This document shows positions 32,598-43,272 of a stretch of 64,000 bases of DNA, piece after piece (position 1 is the first letter of the stretch; every line of letters starts with the position of its first letter). The notes beneath the pieces are model-generated. The model was not told the origin of the DNA, made no database searches, and saw only the letters and a list, made by a program, of their open reading frames with translations. Location: the NCBI RefSeq assembly GCF_000182925.2, contig NC_026501.1, positions 8,535,917 to 8,599,916 on the forward strand, in the 5' to 3' direction. A program made the position numbers and the translations under genes. Origin of the DNA: Neurospora crassa OR74A (Eukaryota; Ascomycota; Sordariomycetes; Sordariales; Sordariaceae).

Positions 32598-34748
32598 ATG
32601 AGCAGAAAAAAGAACAAGAGTAAAGGTCAGCGCGGCGTTGCGGCTGCCTTGGCCACCTTTCAGGGCGACTCTATGGCCATTGATTCCGAAGTCACCAGCC
32701 TTCAGAATTCGACTGCTCCGACGGACGGTGAATTGACGTCAACCACAATTTCGGCTGGTCTTAAACGGCCATGTCCCGAAGATGACCATGAAGACGGCGG
32801 CGGCTGGCAGACAATCGAAAATGGCCGGCCGGTAAAGAAACTCAAGAAGATTCCTGGCCAGGAATCCAAGCGCTATCCCGGCATTCACTTTTCGACCCAG
32901 GCCAGGCTTTTTTCCAAGATCAACGTCTCTTCTTTACGCGACCTGATCCTGTACATCTTTGCCGATGGCCCTGCGCCGCAATGGGTGTCTGTCAAGCATC
33001 GCCCCGAGTTCAGAAAGATCGTGGCCATCATGGTACCGGGTCTTGACGAGGCCATGTTCAAGAACGGTCTTGACTTCTCCGCCTACACCGGTCCCACTCT
33101 TGATCAAGCGATCTCCGGTGGCGGCGCCCCTGATCCTGATGAGTACTATCCACGCGAGCTCAAGAAGGAGCTGTTGCCCGAAGTCCTGCAGCCCTTCGCC
33201 GACATGTTCCCGCATTTGTGGCCTGTAAAAGCTCCAGGTGACGACAAGTATGGCAAGTTGCACTCGCCAATGCCTGCAATGCTTACCGCGCCCCTGCCCA
33301 AGAGCAAGGGAACGGGAATCCAGCCCGTATCTGAGCCCCACGGCTGGAAAAATCAGCGAACACGCATTACCGAGTTTTTGGCCACCAACGAGGAGCTGAT
33401 GGAGCATGGCTTCCCCGTTCATCCAGCTATGCTGAACCCAGGGGAGAAAAAAGACAAGTTCAAGGACCCCGAAGGCTGGGTACACACGAGGGTCGAGAAT
33501 CTTGAGGATGGAAAGGTCCCCGAAGGCGAAGTGCAACAGGGCAGTGTCACCGCAGGCCGGGAAGTCTATGCCCTCGATTGCGAGATGTGTATGACGGGGG
33601 AAGCCGAGTATTCACTTACCAGAATCAGCTTGGTCTCTTGGGACGGCAGTGTTGTTCTTGACGAGCTTGTCAAGCCGGACAAGCCTATCATTGACTATGT
33701 GACCCGGTTTTCAGGTATCACCAAAGAGATGATCGATCCTATCAACACGACATTGAAAGATATCCAGGCACGCTTGCTCGACATTCTTGGTCCTCGCTCG
33801 ATTCTCCTCGGACACTCGCTTGACTCTGATCTTAAGGCCCTCAAGCTCGCTCACCCCTTCATTGTCGACACCTCGCTTCTCTTCCCGCACCCTCGCGGAC
33901 TTCCCCTCAAACAATCGTTGAAGTACCTCGCACAAAAGTTCCTCAACCGCGAAGTTCAAAAGGGTGGTGGAACCAACGCCGGACACGACAGTATCGAAGA
34001 CGCCAAAACGTGTCTCGACCTTGTCAAGAGGAAGTGCGAGAAGGGCAAGGCATGGGGTGCCGGAGAGAGCCAGGGCGAGAACCTCTTCAAGCGCCTCGCT
34101 CGCGCTGGTACGGCATATCGCTCGACCGCTGGGCCGGAGGCCACGGGCGGTGCTCCTGTCGGCAAGAGCAGCGCAGCTGTTGACTGGGGTGACGTAAGCA
34201 GAAGCGCCGGTAACGCCGCCACCGTCACAATTTCCTGCAAATCCGACGCCGAGGTTGAAGCCGGCATCCTCCGCGCGGTCAAGGGTGATCCCGACGGCCT
34301 CGAAGTTCCCGGCGGCGGTGTCGACTTTGTGTGGGCACGCATGCGTGAGCTCGAGGCCCTCCGAGGATGGTGGAACCGCAACAAGCTCGTCCCCGAGGAC
34401 GCTGGCGGCCCGCCGGCTCTCACTGATGGTGATAAAAAGGAGGAAGAGGAAGAGCAGGAGGATGCCGCATCACCCCTTGAGACCTGCCTGAAGACACTCG
34501 GCGAGCGGTTGAAGCGCATCTACGACAATCTCCCGCCCTGCACGGCTTTCATCGTCTACACCGGCACTGGTGACCCGCGCGAGATGAGCCGGCTGCAGGC
34601 CATGCAGGCCCAGTTCAAGAAGGAGTACAACACGCCTGGCTCTAAGTGGGACCAGCTTAGTGTGCAATGGACGGACAGGGAGGATCAGGCTCTGCGTCGG
34701 GCTCTGAAGGTGGCGAGAAGCGGCATTGGCTTCATTGGAGTTAAATAG
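32598..34748 (+). CDS. REX1: RNA exonuclease 1 (Rex1/Rnh70), DEDDh 3'-5' exonuclease
   Basis: This is an intronless frame of 716 residues. I chose the ATG at 32598 (MSRKKNKSKGQRGVAAAL, a basic nuclear-type N-terminus) over the upstream non-ATG codon. The exonuclease domain spans about residues 320-475 with the DEDDh motifs: YALDCEMCMTGEAEYSLT (first D and E), ILLGHSLDSDLKALKLAH (second D) and GHDSIEDAKTCLDL (catalytic H and last D). PHPRGLPLKQSLKYLAQKF lies between them and is typical of Rex1. Rex1 trims 3' ends of 5S rRNA, tRNAs and other RNAs in the nucleus. The C-terminal 230 residues are lineage-specific and end with a region (TCLKTLGERLKRIYDNLPP) common in filamentous ascomycetes. PEX5 converges on it about 930 bp downstream. 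Confidence 0.88.
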   Translation: MSRKKNKSKGQRGVAAALATFQGDSMAIDSEVTSLQNSTAPTDGELTSTTISAGLKRPCPEDDHEDGGGWQTIENGRPVKKLKKIPGQESKRYPGIHFSTQARLFSKINVSSLRDLILYIFADGPAPQWVSVKHRPEFRKIVAIMVPGLDEAMFKNGLDFSAYTGPTLDQAISGGGAPDPDEYYPRELKKELLPEVLQPFADMFPHLWPVKAPGDDKYGKLHSPMPAMLTAPLPKSKGTGIQPVSEPHGWKNQRTRITEFLATNEELMEHGFPVHPAMLNPGEKKDKFKDPEGWVHTRVENLEDGKVPEGEVQQGSVTAGREVYALDCEMCMTGEAEYSLTRISLVSWDGSVVLDELVKPDKPIIDYVTRFSGITKEMIDPINTTLKDIQARLLDILGPRSILLGHSLDSDLKALKLAHPFIVDTSLLFPHPRGLPLKQSLKYLAQKFLNREVQKGGGTNAGHDSIEDAKTCLDLVKRKCEKGKAWGAGESQGENLFKRLARAGTAYRSTAGPEATGGAPVGKSSAAVDWGDVSRSAGNAATVTISCKSDAEVEAGILRAVKGDPDGLEVPGGGVDFVWARMRELEALRGWWNRNKLVPEDAGGPPALTDGDKKEEEEEQEDAASPLETCLKTLGERLKRIYDNLPPCTAFIVYTGTGDPREMSRLQAMQAQFKKEYNTPGSKWDQLSVQWTDREDQALRRALKVARSGIGFIGVK

Positions 34749-35467
34749 GCTCTGAGCTCTATGCCCCCGAGTGGACGCTGGAGAAAGAAGAATTAATATC
34801 TGTGGGAGGTGGTTTCAGGGTAGCTGTTGGCGTGAACATGGTTATGGATGGCAGCGAAGAGGTTCTTAGATGACATCAAGACAGTATAGACCTTATGGCT
34901 TTGCTTGGTGCGTCAACGATGGTTTATAGAATATCGTCAAGATACATACTTCGATGCCGCGGGCTCTACGAACATTTACTTCTCTTTACGAAGTTTACCA
35001 TAAATTTAGAGAAGGCGACGTCTTGAGTCTTCAGCATCTATTGCCAATATCACCGTTTTGTTAAGGTTCAGTGATACACGCTGTTGACCAAGAGCCTCAG
35101 CTTTGCACACCTTCATTGGATCTACTCTTCTATTTCTGGTTGACGGTAGATACTAGCAAGATGGTGATCCCAAACTTGTGGATATCAAAACGAGCAAGGT
35201 ATGGCAAGGACACGCAATGCAGATTCTTTCAGAAGCCTATGTATCGTATCTATCTATGTATGTGTCTGTGAACACAATCCGCTTTTCTCCGCTCACCATC
35301 GTGAAGCAAGAAAGAAACACACGACACCCAGCAAATGCAAAACCAGACTCACCACTAGCCGAAAAGCACCAAGCCCCATCTTCGACTTTTCACTCCCCAA
35401 CACAAGCTGTTAACAACCCCGACAAGCCAGCTACATTCGCTTTGTACAGTACTTAATATTTGTATAT
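34749..35467. other. Convergent 3' region REX1-PEX5
   Basis: This interval should hold the REX1 3' UTR and, beyond the extension described below, the PEX5 3' UTR. I see no gene in it. Confidence 0.5.
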
Positions 35468-35674
35468 TCACCAAAACTCCCTATAATCATCCGAACATAG
35501 TGTACTCGCCTCACTCGACAAGTAACCCTCGTCCAAGTCCTCATCACACCACTGCTGCTCCTCCTTCAAGGCCTTCTCCATTTCGACATCAACATCGTAG
35601 TAAACATCCTCCATAGCGTCATACCCAACCATCCACTCCTGAGCCTCTTCTTTCAACTCCAACTCTGACTCACT
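35468..35674 (-). other. In-frame 68-codon acidic extension after the PEX5 stop
   Basis: Immediately after the PEX5 TAG (35677-35675) the same frame stays open for 68 sense codons to a TGA at 35470-35468. The translation is rich in Glu and Asp, with patches such as EEAQEWMVGYDAMEDVYY and KALKEEQQWCDEDLDEGY, and ends DDYREFW. The composition looks coding rather than UTR-like. It could be a stop-readthrough or splice-variant extension, a separate small protein from the internal ATG (about 50 residues), or chance. The base after TAG is A, which is not the strongest known leaky context. Confidence 0.4.
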
Positions 35675-37661
35675 CTAGAAATCAAACTCACCACGGAAGA
35701 TCTCGGGATCCACGCCCGTAGTAACCTTCTCCGCCAGATCCCTCCGTCCCATCTGCGTGAACACGCGACGGAGAGTGTCGTAAAGGGTCGTGCTCCTGTT
35801 CTGCGTCATCATGTTATCGATACGCGAGTCGCTATCACCCGCATTGCCGCCCAGCAGCTCGCGCGCCTTCTCGCGTCCGCTCTTCTCTACAGACTTGTGC
35901 ATGTCCAGCGCCGCGAGCAAGTGACCCGCGGCCTCAGCATGGCAGCCAATGTTGATGCACGAGACGCCAAGGTTGTAGCGGGCGCGGACAAAGTTGGGGT
36001 GAATGGCGAGGGCCTTTTCGTAGGCGGCGATGGCCTCCTCGGAGCGGCCGCTGTTGGCGAGAGTGGCGCCCAGCCGGTTCCAGAGCAGGTGGATCTGTTC
36101 GCGCTGGTTGGAGGTGCCGAGCTCGGTCGAGTGCAGCGCCGACTGGAAGCAGTCGACGGCCTTGTCGTAGTCCTCGGCGCCGTAGAACAGGACGCCTAGG
36201 CCGACCTGCACGTCGGGGTCCATGTGATCGCCATCGGGAGCGAGGCGGGCCGCCTCGAGGAAGAGGTTGGTGACGCGCTCGTGCAGCTGGGCGCGGTCGG
36301 TGAAGCCCATGTCAGCGGCCGAGGAAAGGTTACTGGGTGAGATGACGCTGGGGTACTTGGTCGACAGCCAGCGCTCGAGCGTGCGGTAGGCGGTGCTGTC
36401 GTAGCCCTCGTTGGTGTAGGAGACGGCTAGGCCCATCATAGCAGAGAGGTTGTTGGGGTCGAGCTTCATGGCACGCTCGAGAGCACGGATGGCAGCTTCT
36501 TCCTTCTCGTTCTGGGCTTGCGTCTGTCCGAGGTAGACCCACGCCTCGGTGTGGTCGGGGTTCTTCTGGACCGCAGCCTCGAAGGCCAGAGCAGCTAGCG
36601 ACAGGTTCCCGCCCTCCTTCATGATACGAATACCCTCTTCGAATGGGTTTGGTGTCTCCCTGAAGAGGTTATCTTCCTCGAAGAGGTACTCTTGCACGAT
36701 AGGGTCCGCGCCGAGCCTGCCGTTCAGCGTCCAATCTTCCTTTTCCAGGTTCTCACTGTCGAACTTGGCAAAGTCGTCCTGGACATCAATCTCGTCCAAC
36801 TCCTTCATGGCGTCTCTTTCGGCCTGGATACCGCGCCAGATGGATTCGAGATCGCCAGCACCAGTCTCGGAGTGAAGTAGCGCCTCGTCCATCTTGTTGA
36901 GCTCGGGCTCCATGGCGCGGGCCTCGTCACCATTGATCTCCAGCTGAGCAAAATGCTCTTCCCACTTGTTCTGGTCGAGCTCAACAACTTTGCCCTTACC
37001 CTTGCCCTCGGGCTGTAGTTGTTGCTGGGGAATGTTGTGCATCTGAGGGCCGTGCATGCCGACCATGGGCTGGTACATGGGTCGCTGCATCATGTTGTAG
37101 TTCATGTTGCCCATGCCCATCATGCCACCACCCATCATGGGGCGCTGAGCAGGCATCTGGCTGGCGGTGGCCGGCGCCGCGGCGGGGTGCATTTGCTGGA
37201 ACTTTGAAAACTCATCGGCGCTGAACTGAGTGCCAGGCGGCGCATTGAAGGCGGCTTCCATAGCCGCCTGTGTGTTGTGGAAGTCCTGAGCCCATGCTGG
37301 CGAGGCGTTCGGGGCGCGCATGTGGGCGCCTTGGCTCGGGTCGAGGTGAAGCATATGTCCTTGTTCGAGAGGCATATGAGCCATCTCCGGCGTTTGGTTT
37401 AGGAATCCGTTCACCATCTGTTCGAGAGGATCGTCATGTCAGCCAAGAGCGCATGCCTTGCCGTCAACAATATCCATGAAGATTCCTTACCTCATCTTGG
37501 CCAGGCCCGCGGTTAATACTCCGGAAGCCACCAACCGCAGCATTGGGACCTCTGTTGGCAAGTCTGTCATGTTGGAGGCTCTTGTCGTCTCCAACATGCT
37601 TGGTAAACTGACTGAGCGGGTTGCCCGCCGTCGAACACTCGGCTCCACCCATGAAAGACAT
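35675..37661 (-). CDS. PEX5: Peroxisomal targeting signal 1 receptor Pex5
   Basis: Two exons (37661-37491 and 37417-35675) give 637 residues, normal for fungal Pex5. The N-terminus MSFMGGAECSTAGNPLSQF carries the conserved early cysteine that is ubiquitinated during receptor recycling. The N-terminal half is disordered and Met/Gln-rich, with pentapeptide motifs such as WAQDF and WEEHF that bind Pex13/Pex14. From about residue 330 there are TPR repeats, for example NPDHTEAWVYLGQTQAQNEK, LDPNNLSAMMGLAVSYTNEG and AIHPNFVRARYNLGVSCINI. This domain binds the C-terminal SKL-type signal of matrix proteins. Pex5 cycles between cytosol and the peroxisomal membrane. The protein ends FRGEFDF before TAG, and an in-frame acidic extension follows. 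The intron is short, with GTAAGG donor and CAG acceptor, phase zero. Confidence 0.94.
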
Positions 37662-39046
37662 TTTGAAGATGTTGGATATTAATGCGACAATGGCGATGTT
37701 TCGGCGAAAGTTGACAACGAAGCCCAAGACAGAAGACAAGATGGGCGGCTCTTGTACACTATCTGGTAGACGAAGTAGAGCGCTATGCGGTCGACTGTTG
37801 GGAAAGCAGCGGCCCGCGCAAGTTGTAGAGGCAGGCTGGAAGTAGCGGTAGCTAGGTAGATTTTTGCGCAGGGCAAAGGAAGGATGACTTTAGTTTGGAA
37901 GAGGGAAAGAAAAAAAGAAGTGGAAGTAACAAACAAGCCAGGCACGGGCGTGGTGAGCTCGTGGAGTTGATTAATTAGTGATCAAGCGGCGGTGTCCAGA
38001 ACTGAAGTTGTCCAGGTGAAAGAAAGAAGTTGACCGACTCTCGCGGGATGTGTGGCAGGTGTGCTGTCTTGTAAGTAACGACGGGAGCCCACGGATGCAC
38101 GGGCGGGTTGTCTGGGTCCGGCATGTGTGGATGGCAGCAGCGTGGTTAGAAATCGGGCTCTGCATGCATCTGAAGTGAGTTGGAACCTTGGGCGCCAAAA
38201 GCTCAGGTCACTCAGGGGCACAAGGGGGGCACCGCCGTGCGCCACCTGAACAGCTGGAAATGCCGAGGCAGCCAGGGCACCTCAGCCAGCCATCATATCC
38301 ACCTCACCGCGCTCTTGTTAGGTCTTTTTGGGCTGTGGCAGTTGCCGGCCACACCTCAGGCACTTGTTGCCTGGCCGCGGCTATTACTGGTAACCCCGCC
38401 AATGGAGTGTTGTCAACCACACCTCACATGGAGCCGAACCCCAGCCCGGCCCGTGGAGTACACCCCCGCCCCCGCCCCCGGATCCATCATCGATCCCTTC
38501 GTTCCTTCAAACGACAGCCGAGAACAATCGGACGACAGCGGAGTGCGGAAATCATACTCGCATGCCGACAGCACGGCAATGTACGCAAGTTGAAAGGGAA
38601 AATGAACAATCAAACGATGCGTTTCGAGCAGATCGTCACGTCACGCATACGGGATGCAGGACGCAAAGAAGGTACAGAAGACCACCCCTCTATTCGTACA
38701 TATGTACAGCGATATAACCAACAAAAAATGGTAAACGAAAACAACTAGTCGCAGTAAGAAGAAAGAAGAGAAGATTTTTCGTAGTTGTACAGGTATCATT
38801 GCAAGCAAAAGGTCAGGATGATGTACGCAGAGTGATCGTACTGCAAAGGCGCCACAACACCAATCCCACAGTTTCCCAATCCCAATGTGCCCCAATTTTG
38901 GCAACATTTGTCAAGAAACACAACCGGCCTCTTTTCTTTTTTGAAAACCGAACTTGCCCAGTTTTGCCCTCCATTACATCCGTTTCCCATCCTCTTCACC
39001 CAGTCATGTCGTAACCATTACATGCCCTCGATTGCGGCTTGTTAGT
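37662..39046. other. Intergenic region upstream of PEX5
   Basis: This 1.4-kb interval holds the PEX5 promoter and the 3' flank of the RRM gene. Plus-strand frames at 38180-38593 and 38188-38748 overlap in two registers and have low-complexity content; I do not call them. Confidence 0.45.
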
Positions 39047-40246
39047 TTAGAACTCGGTGGACTCGCCCTGGTCGCGGCGGTTGTAGTTGCGGTCGCCACC
39101 CTCGCGGTTGTAGCTGCGGTCGCCACCCTCGCGGTTGTAGCTGCGGTTGCCACCATCACGGTTGTAGTTGCGGTTGCCACCCTCACGGTTGTAGCTGCGG
39201 TTACCGCCGTCGCGGTTGTAGCTGCGCTGACCATCGCGCTGACCATCACGCTGCTGACGGGGGCGGTACTCGCGGCGTTCGCCGTTGTTCTCACGGGGCT
39301 GACGAGCAGCGGCGGGCTGAGCATAGTCAATCTTGATGGTCCTCTCGCCGAGCTGGGTACCCTGGAGCTTCTCCAAGGCGTTGACGGCAGCCTCAACGTC
39401 GACGAAGTCGGCGTGGGCGAAGCCACGGGGCCAGCCGGTAGCACGGTCAACGGCGACGCGGACGTCCTTGAGACCGTCAATGCCGACGAAGATGTTGTTC
39501 AGCTCGGCATCGGTGGTCTCGTAGGGGATGTTGCCAATGAAAAGGCAGGCAGAGGGCTCGCCGACGGCGCTGCCGCGGTTGACCTTCGCACGGCGGGGCT
39601 CAACGCTGATGCGGCGACCGTGCCAGAAAGAGCCGTCGACTTGGGAGCAGGCCTCCTCGAGGGCCTCACGGGTGGCGAAGGTGACAAAACCGTAACTGTG
39701 GACACAATCTGTTAGCGTAGTTCAATGTGGGATACGTAGAAAGGACTCCAAACTTACCCCTTGCTCAAGCCGCGGGGATCACGGGCAAGGAAAACGTCGG
39801 TGACATTGCCGAACTTCTCGAAAGCGCCCTTGAGGTGCTCCTCGGTAGCGTCGAAGACAATGTTGCGGACGAAAGCGGCGTGGCCCTCAGTGGTGTCCTT
39901 CTGAACAGCAGCCTCCTCGGTAGCAGCAGGGGCAGTCTCGGTCTCGGTCTGCTCGGGCTGAGTAGGCTCCTCGGTGTTAAGAACACGGGGAGACTGAGAG
40001 AAGAAGCGGATAGCCTGGATTCTGCTGGAGACAAGAGCAGTACGGGCAATGCTGGCGGAAAAGGACGCAGCAGGAGCCTGGGTAGAGATAGCCCTCGAAG
40101 CAGAGAGGGCGGATCTGAGAGCGGCACGACGGATGGACTGCCTGAATATGGAGATATCTGGTTAGTAACTGATGTGGGATGCCGGTCTACCTGTCCGTTC
40201 CTTGACTGTTACGCCAGGAAAGATATTAAGCAACTCGAACTTACAT
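39047..40246 (-). CDS. Mitochondrial two-RRM RNA-binding protein with Gly/Arg/Asn/Tyr repeat tail
   Basis: Three exons give 344 residues. Exon 1 supplies only AT of the start codon (40246-40245). The intron 40244-40142 (GTAAGT to CAG) is followed by the G at 40141, giving MQSIRRAALRSALSASRAIS. Exon 2 is 40141-39758 and exon 3 is 39695-39047. The N-terminus is Arg, Ala and Ser rich without acids, a typical mitochondrial targeting peptide. RRM1 (about residues 78-150) has FVRNIVFDAT and KGYGFVTF; RRM2 (about 168-240) has LFIGNIPYETT and RGFAHADF. The tail has 9-residue repeats such as GGNRSYNRD. A role in organellar mRNA metabolism or translation is inferred; I do not recognise a named orthologue. 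If the split start is wrong, no other in-frame ATG gives a targeting peptide. Confidence 0.83.
39080..39240 (-). repeat. Coding minisatellite, period 27 bp
   Basis: About six copies of a 27-base unit (plus strand begins GTTGTAGYTGCGGTYRCC) encode 9-residue repeats rich in Gly, Asn, Arg and Tyr at the C-terminus of the RRM protein. Copy number may vary between strains without loss of frame. Confidence 0.85.
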
Positions 40247-41011
40247 TTTGAAGTATGGGGATGAGGATGGATGGATGGATGGGCAAAAAAGGGTTGTTGA
40301 AAAGAGGTATCGGGAAGACAGGAAGCGTTTGCCTGGAAAAGAATAAAAGTCAGTCGACCTCAAGGTCCCGCTCCCGAGTCGGGGTTCTCAGAGTGGACTC
40401 TCCACTGCCTATGGTTGGAGTGCTCTCATCCGCCGCTATCAGAAAATTCAAGCAGGGTTGAGGCGGCACACTGAGCTGCATAACCGATTGGACTAGCCGC
40501 CTTGGGAAAGGTTGCTATTACGGATAAGCTTATCGGACGTGCCTGACTCTGTGCAGCACGCGTCAGTGAGTGCAGGCTGAACGGTGCAGTGTGTAAATCC
40601 CGTCGCTACCTCTAGAGGTCTAGTACTGACGGTTCTTTATCTATCGCTATCAGTTGTCCAACTTCAACTTCACCTGGCACTTTACAAAAACACATCTCAA
40701 ACCCACAATCACGGCGACGGGTTGCGCATAGAAAATGACTTGAGATTTACGCTCGCCAACATATTTGGACTTGGTCTCATTTGAAGGTCTAAGGCTTTCT
40801 CTATCAATTCGCAGGACATCTCTTAGGGCTGGTTGGCCCCATATTCCCCAACGTTCTGGTCTGTCCCCACCAACCATACTACGTCAGGTTCATGATCCAA
40901 ACCGACCGGATCACTACCGGTACTTGAGCGTGCTATGCGCCATGGTCCAACTCGCCATCAGCGGTCTCCAAGGGATGTTGAGCGTCGAGCGACATCACAC
41001 CACCCCCATAT
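40247..41011. other. Intergenic region upstream of the RRM gene
   Basis: This is the promoter of the RRM gene and the 3' flank of the two-TM gene. I see no gene in it. Confidence 0.45.
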
Positions 41012-41896
41012 CTACTCCCCGTTTTGGAACACAGCGCGCAGGTCCTCCCTGCCGCTGACGCTGCCAAGGGTTGGCCTCCTCGACTTCCGCAAATGCTGAT
41101 GGCGATGAGATCTAGAGGCTGAACTGGGCCCTAGCGTCCTGGGACCCGAGTCGAGTTGATGGATTCGATTTGACGCAGTTTTGTTGGACTCTGCGTTTCT
41201 GGGATCCGTAGTCAGATTTTGGTAAGTTCCTGACTGAATGATGCTGGGACCTCGATCCAGATTGACTGGATGGGATCTGAGGGGGTCGAATTCGAGGGAT
41301 ATGCCATGTCGCGAGGCTACCGGCTCCGGTTCCGTGATGATGATTTTGATGTTGTTCCCATTCCTACGATTGTCACTTCGGCCCGTCCCAGGCTTTCGTT
41401 CTTTCCGTTCCTCGGACGCTTCCTGCTCACTGGTGTGGGCCAACAATCTCTCTTCGTCCGCCGCGTTTGTGGGTAAGACGGTGGATGAAGAGGTCCAGAA
41501 TGGGCGGTTCCGATTCTTGCGGAAGTAATTTGCCGGCGCGAAACGCATGTTGGGAGATGTGCTTTCAACTGATGGCAAGTAGGTGTTGATGGTGTAGCTT
41601 GACGGACTGGGTTGTCCATCCTCCCTGTTCTCAAGATCGTAATACTGACGAGATTGACTTTTTCTGCTATATATAATATAACAAACAGCCAACAGGAAGA
41701 TTATCGATCCGGATATCGAAACGACAAGCGCAGGTCGGAGAGGTCCCCGATGCTGGACGGAGTAGATAATTGAGAACACAATGAGCGAGGTCATTAAGGA
41801 GACCAGGAAGATTAAGAGTACCACCTCGATGGTCGAGAAGGGGCGAGGGCCACCGATTTTGCGATATCCCTTTGCCGGGTATGAGATTCCGACCAT
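41012..41896 (-). CDS. Two-transmembrane protein of unknown function
   Basis: This is an intronless ATG frame of 294 residues starting MVGISYPAKGYRKIGG. Two hydrophobic segments are clear: about residues 22-46 (IEVVLLIFLVSLMTSLIVFS) and about 56-77 (ALVVSISGSIIFLLAVCYII). The rest is a hydrophilic, probably cytosolic tail with Ser/Thr/Pro-rich and Arg-rich stretches ending DLRAVFQNGE. The short loop between the helices (YSVQHRGPLRP) suggests a hairpin. I do not recognise a family; such TM-hairpin proteins are common orphans in Sordariomycetes. Codon use and the lack of stops over 885 bases make it a likely gene, but an error in start or an unseen intron is possible. It shares its strand with the RRM gene. 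Confidence 0.6.
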   Translation of the reverse strand: MVGISYPAKGYRKIGGPRPFSTIEVVLLIFLVSLMTSLIVFSIIYSVQHRGPLRPALVVSISGSIIFLLAVCYIIYSRKSQSRQYYDLENREDGQPSPSSYTINTYLPSVESTSPNMRFAPANYFRKNRNRPFWTSSSTVLPTNAADEERLLAHTSEQEASEERKERKPGTGRSDNRRNGNNIKIIITEPEPVASRHGISLEFDPLRSHPVNLDRGPSIIQSGTYQNLTTDPRNAESNKTASNRIHQLDSGPRTLGPSSASRSHRHQHLRKSRRPTLGSVSGREDLRAVFQNGE

Positions 41897-43200
41897 GGTG
41901 GGAAGGCATAGCAGAAACTGTGTTCATCTGGGGAAGGAGCATCGACTGGCGGGAAGTGGTCATTTTTCATGAGTGCTTGGAGTTGGGGGGTGTTATAGAC
42001 CCAACATGGACATGCTCACCAGGCCTCAACAACTCGTGAGACTGTAAGACAGTGCCCATGAAGGTGGCATGAGGATTTTACCTTCGGGTCAAGCGCGAGT
42101 GTGCTGCAGAGTGATCATTCACCTTTTCCACCGGATGAGAAGAGCAAATGACAACAATGACGCAGAGCAACCACATGGGCTATGTTGGTGCCATAGGGCT
42201 GGGTGGCTCTTTGTCATGGGACCAATAGGAGATATTGCACGTGCCGCAGTACTAACTACGCCCATGGTTTGCGGTACACTCGCCAGTGTAAGCGCGATCT
42301 TTTATACCTCAGTCTCATAGCTCGTACCAACAACCGTCAAGTAAAGGTCGTGCGAATGGAGCGCCATGCTGACCGGTTGCGTGCTCTTTCAAAAGCAGAT
42401 GGTTAGACCCCGTCGTCCATACTACGAGCACTCACCACCACCTATTTGATGGTTTGTAGTTCCCACACATATCCGAGAAAGACTCTAATAACGGACATTA
42501 CCCACATCGGGATTCCGCTTACTCACTCCGAAAGGCAACCTCAAAGCTACAGTACTGCCAACCGCACACCATGACCGTTGCGACCGTTTTATGTGCCTCT
42601 TTGGGCTGTGTATGACTATACCGTCTTTAGTAGTGGGATATGCCCGATGGGTTGACAAACACCTATTCCTGATACGTCGTGATCCGGCTTCAACCCGCAT
42701 CGAGTTGGCAGTTGACTCCGCAGACCACGCCATGTTACTCAGGGTGTATATAAGCCTCTGGCTTATCTTACCATCCACCGAAAGTCACTCAAGCACAGAC
42801 TACGCATTGCCATCGAACGATCATCACAAATTTGCTGATAAAAGCTTAACAGGAGGCCTTCCCCCTAACTATAGGACTCGGTAGTAAGCACCGAACCAGG
42901 CCTTCTCCGACTACACTCACTCCCAATCTTTGAGCCCCCAACAGGCATTTTATACAAGTAGATTCCATTTCATTAAAAGATACCTCCAGGGGCCAACCCT
43001 AACCCTAAGTATTCTCCTTCCATTTCGATCTCTTTACATGTGTAGAGTGAGTGCCAAGACAGCCCGTCGGCTCCGAAGGCTCCACAGTTGTTGGGCCGCG
43101 ACTGCCCAGCTAGAGCTGAGCTGTTGCGGACACGTTGCGGTGTATGATATAGGAGGATCACGATAGTTGTAGTTTCAACAAGCAAACAAAACCATCAAGG
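41897..43200. other. Intergenic region before the tRNA
   Basis: I see no supported gene. Two tandem CCCTAA units lie at 42997-43008. Short plus-strand frames (for example 42591-42884) are not family-like. Confidence 0.4.
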
Positions 43201-43272
43201 GCGCCAATGGTCTAGTGGTTAGGATTCAACCCTTCCAAGGTTGAGGGGGGGGTTCGATTCCCTCTTGGCGCA
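43201..43272 (+). tRNA. tRNA-Gly (anticodon UCC)
   Basis: All arms fold. The acceptor GCGCCAA pairs with TTGGCGC and the discriminator is A. The D arm runs from 10 to 25 with GGTT in the loop. The anticodon stem CAACC/GGTTG encloses the loop CTTCCAA, so the anticodon is TCC and reads GGA glycine codons. The T arm is GGGGG-TTCGATT-CCCTC with one G-T pair. The variable region merges into a run of eight G. No intron is present. T-runs after the 3' end (from 43275) can serve as the Pol III terminator. Confidence 0.95.

Noticed and set aside
38954-39715. 253-codon Ala/Val-rich plus-strand frame
   Set aside because: It is the complement of the RRM gene and its 27-bp repeat.
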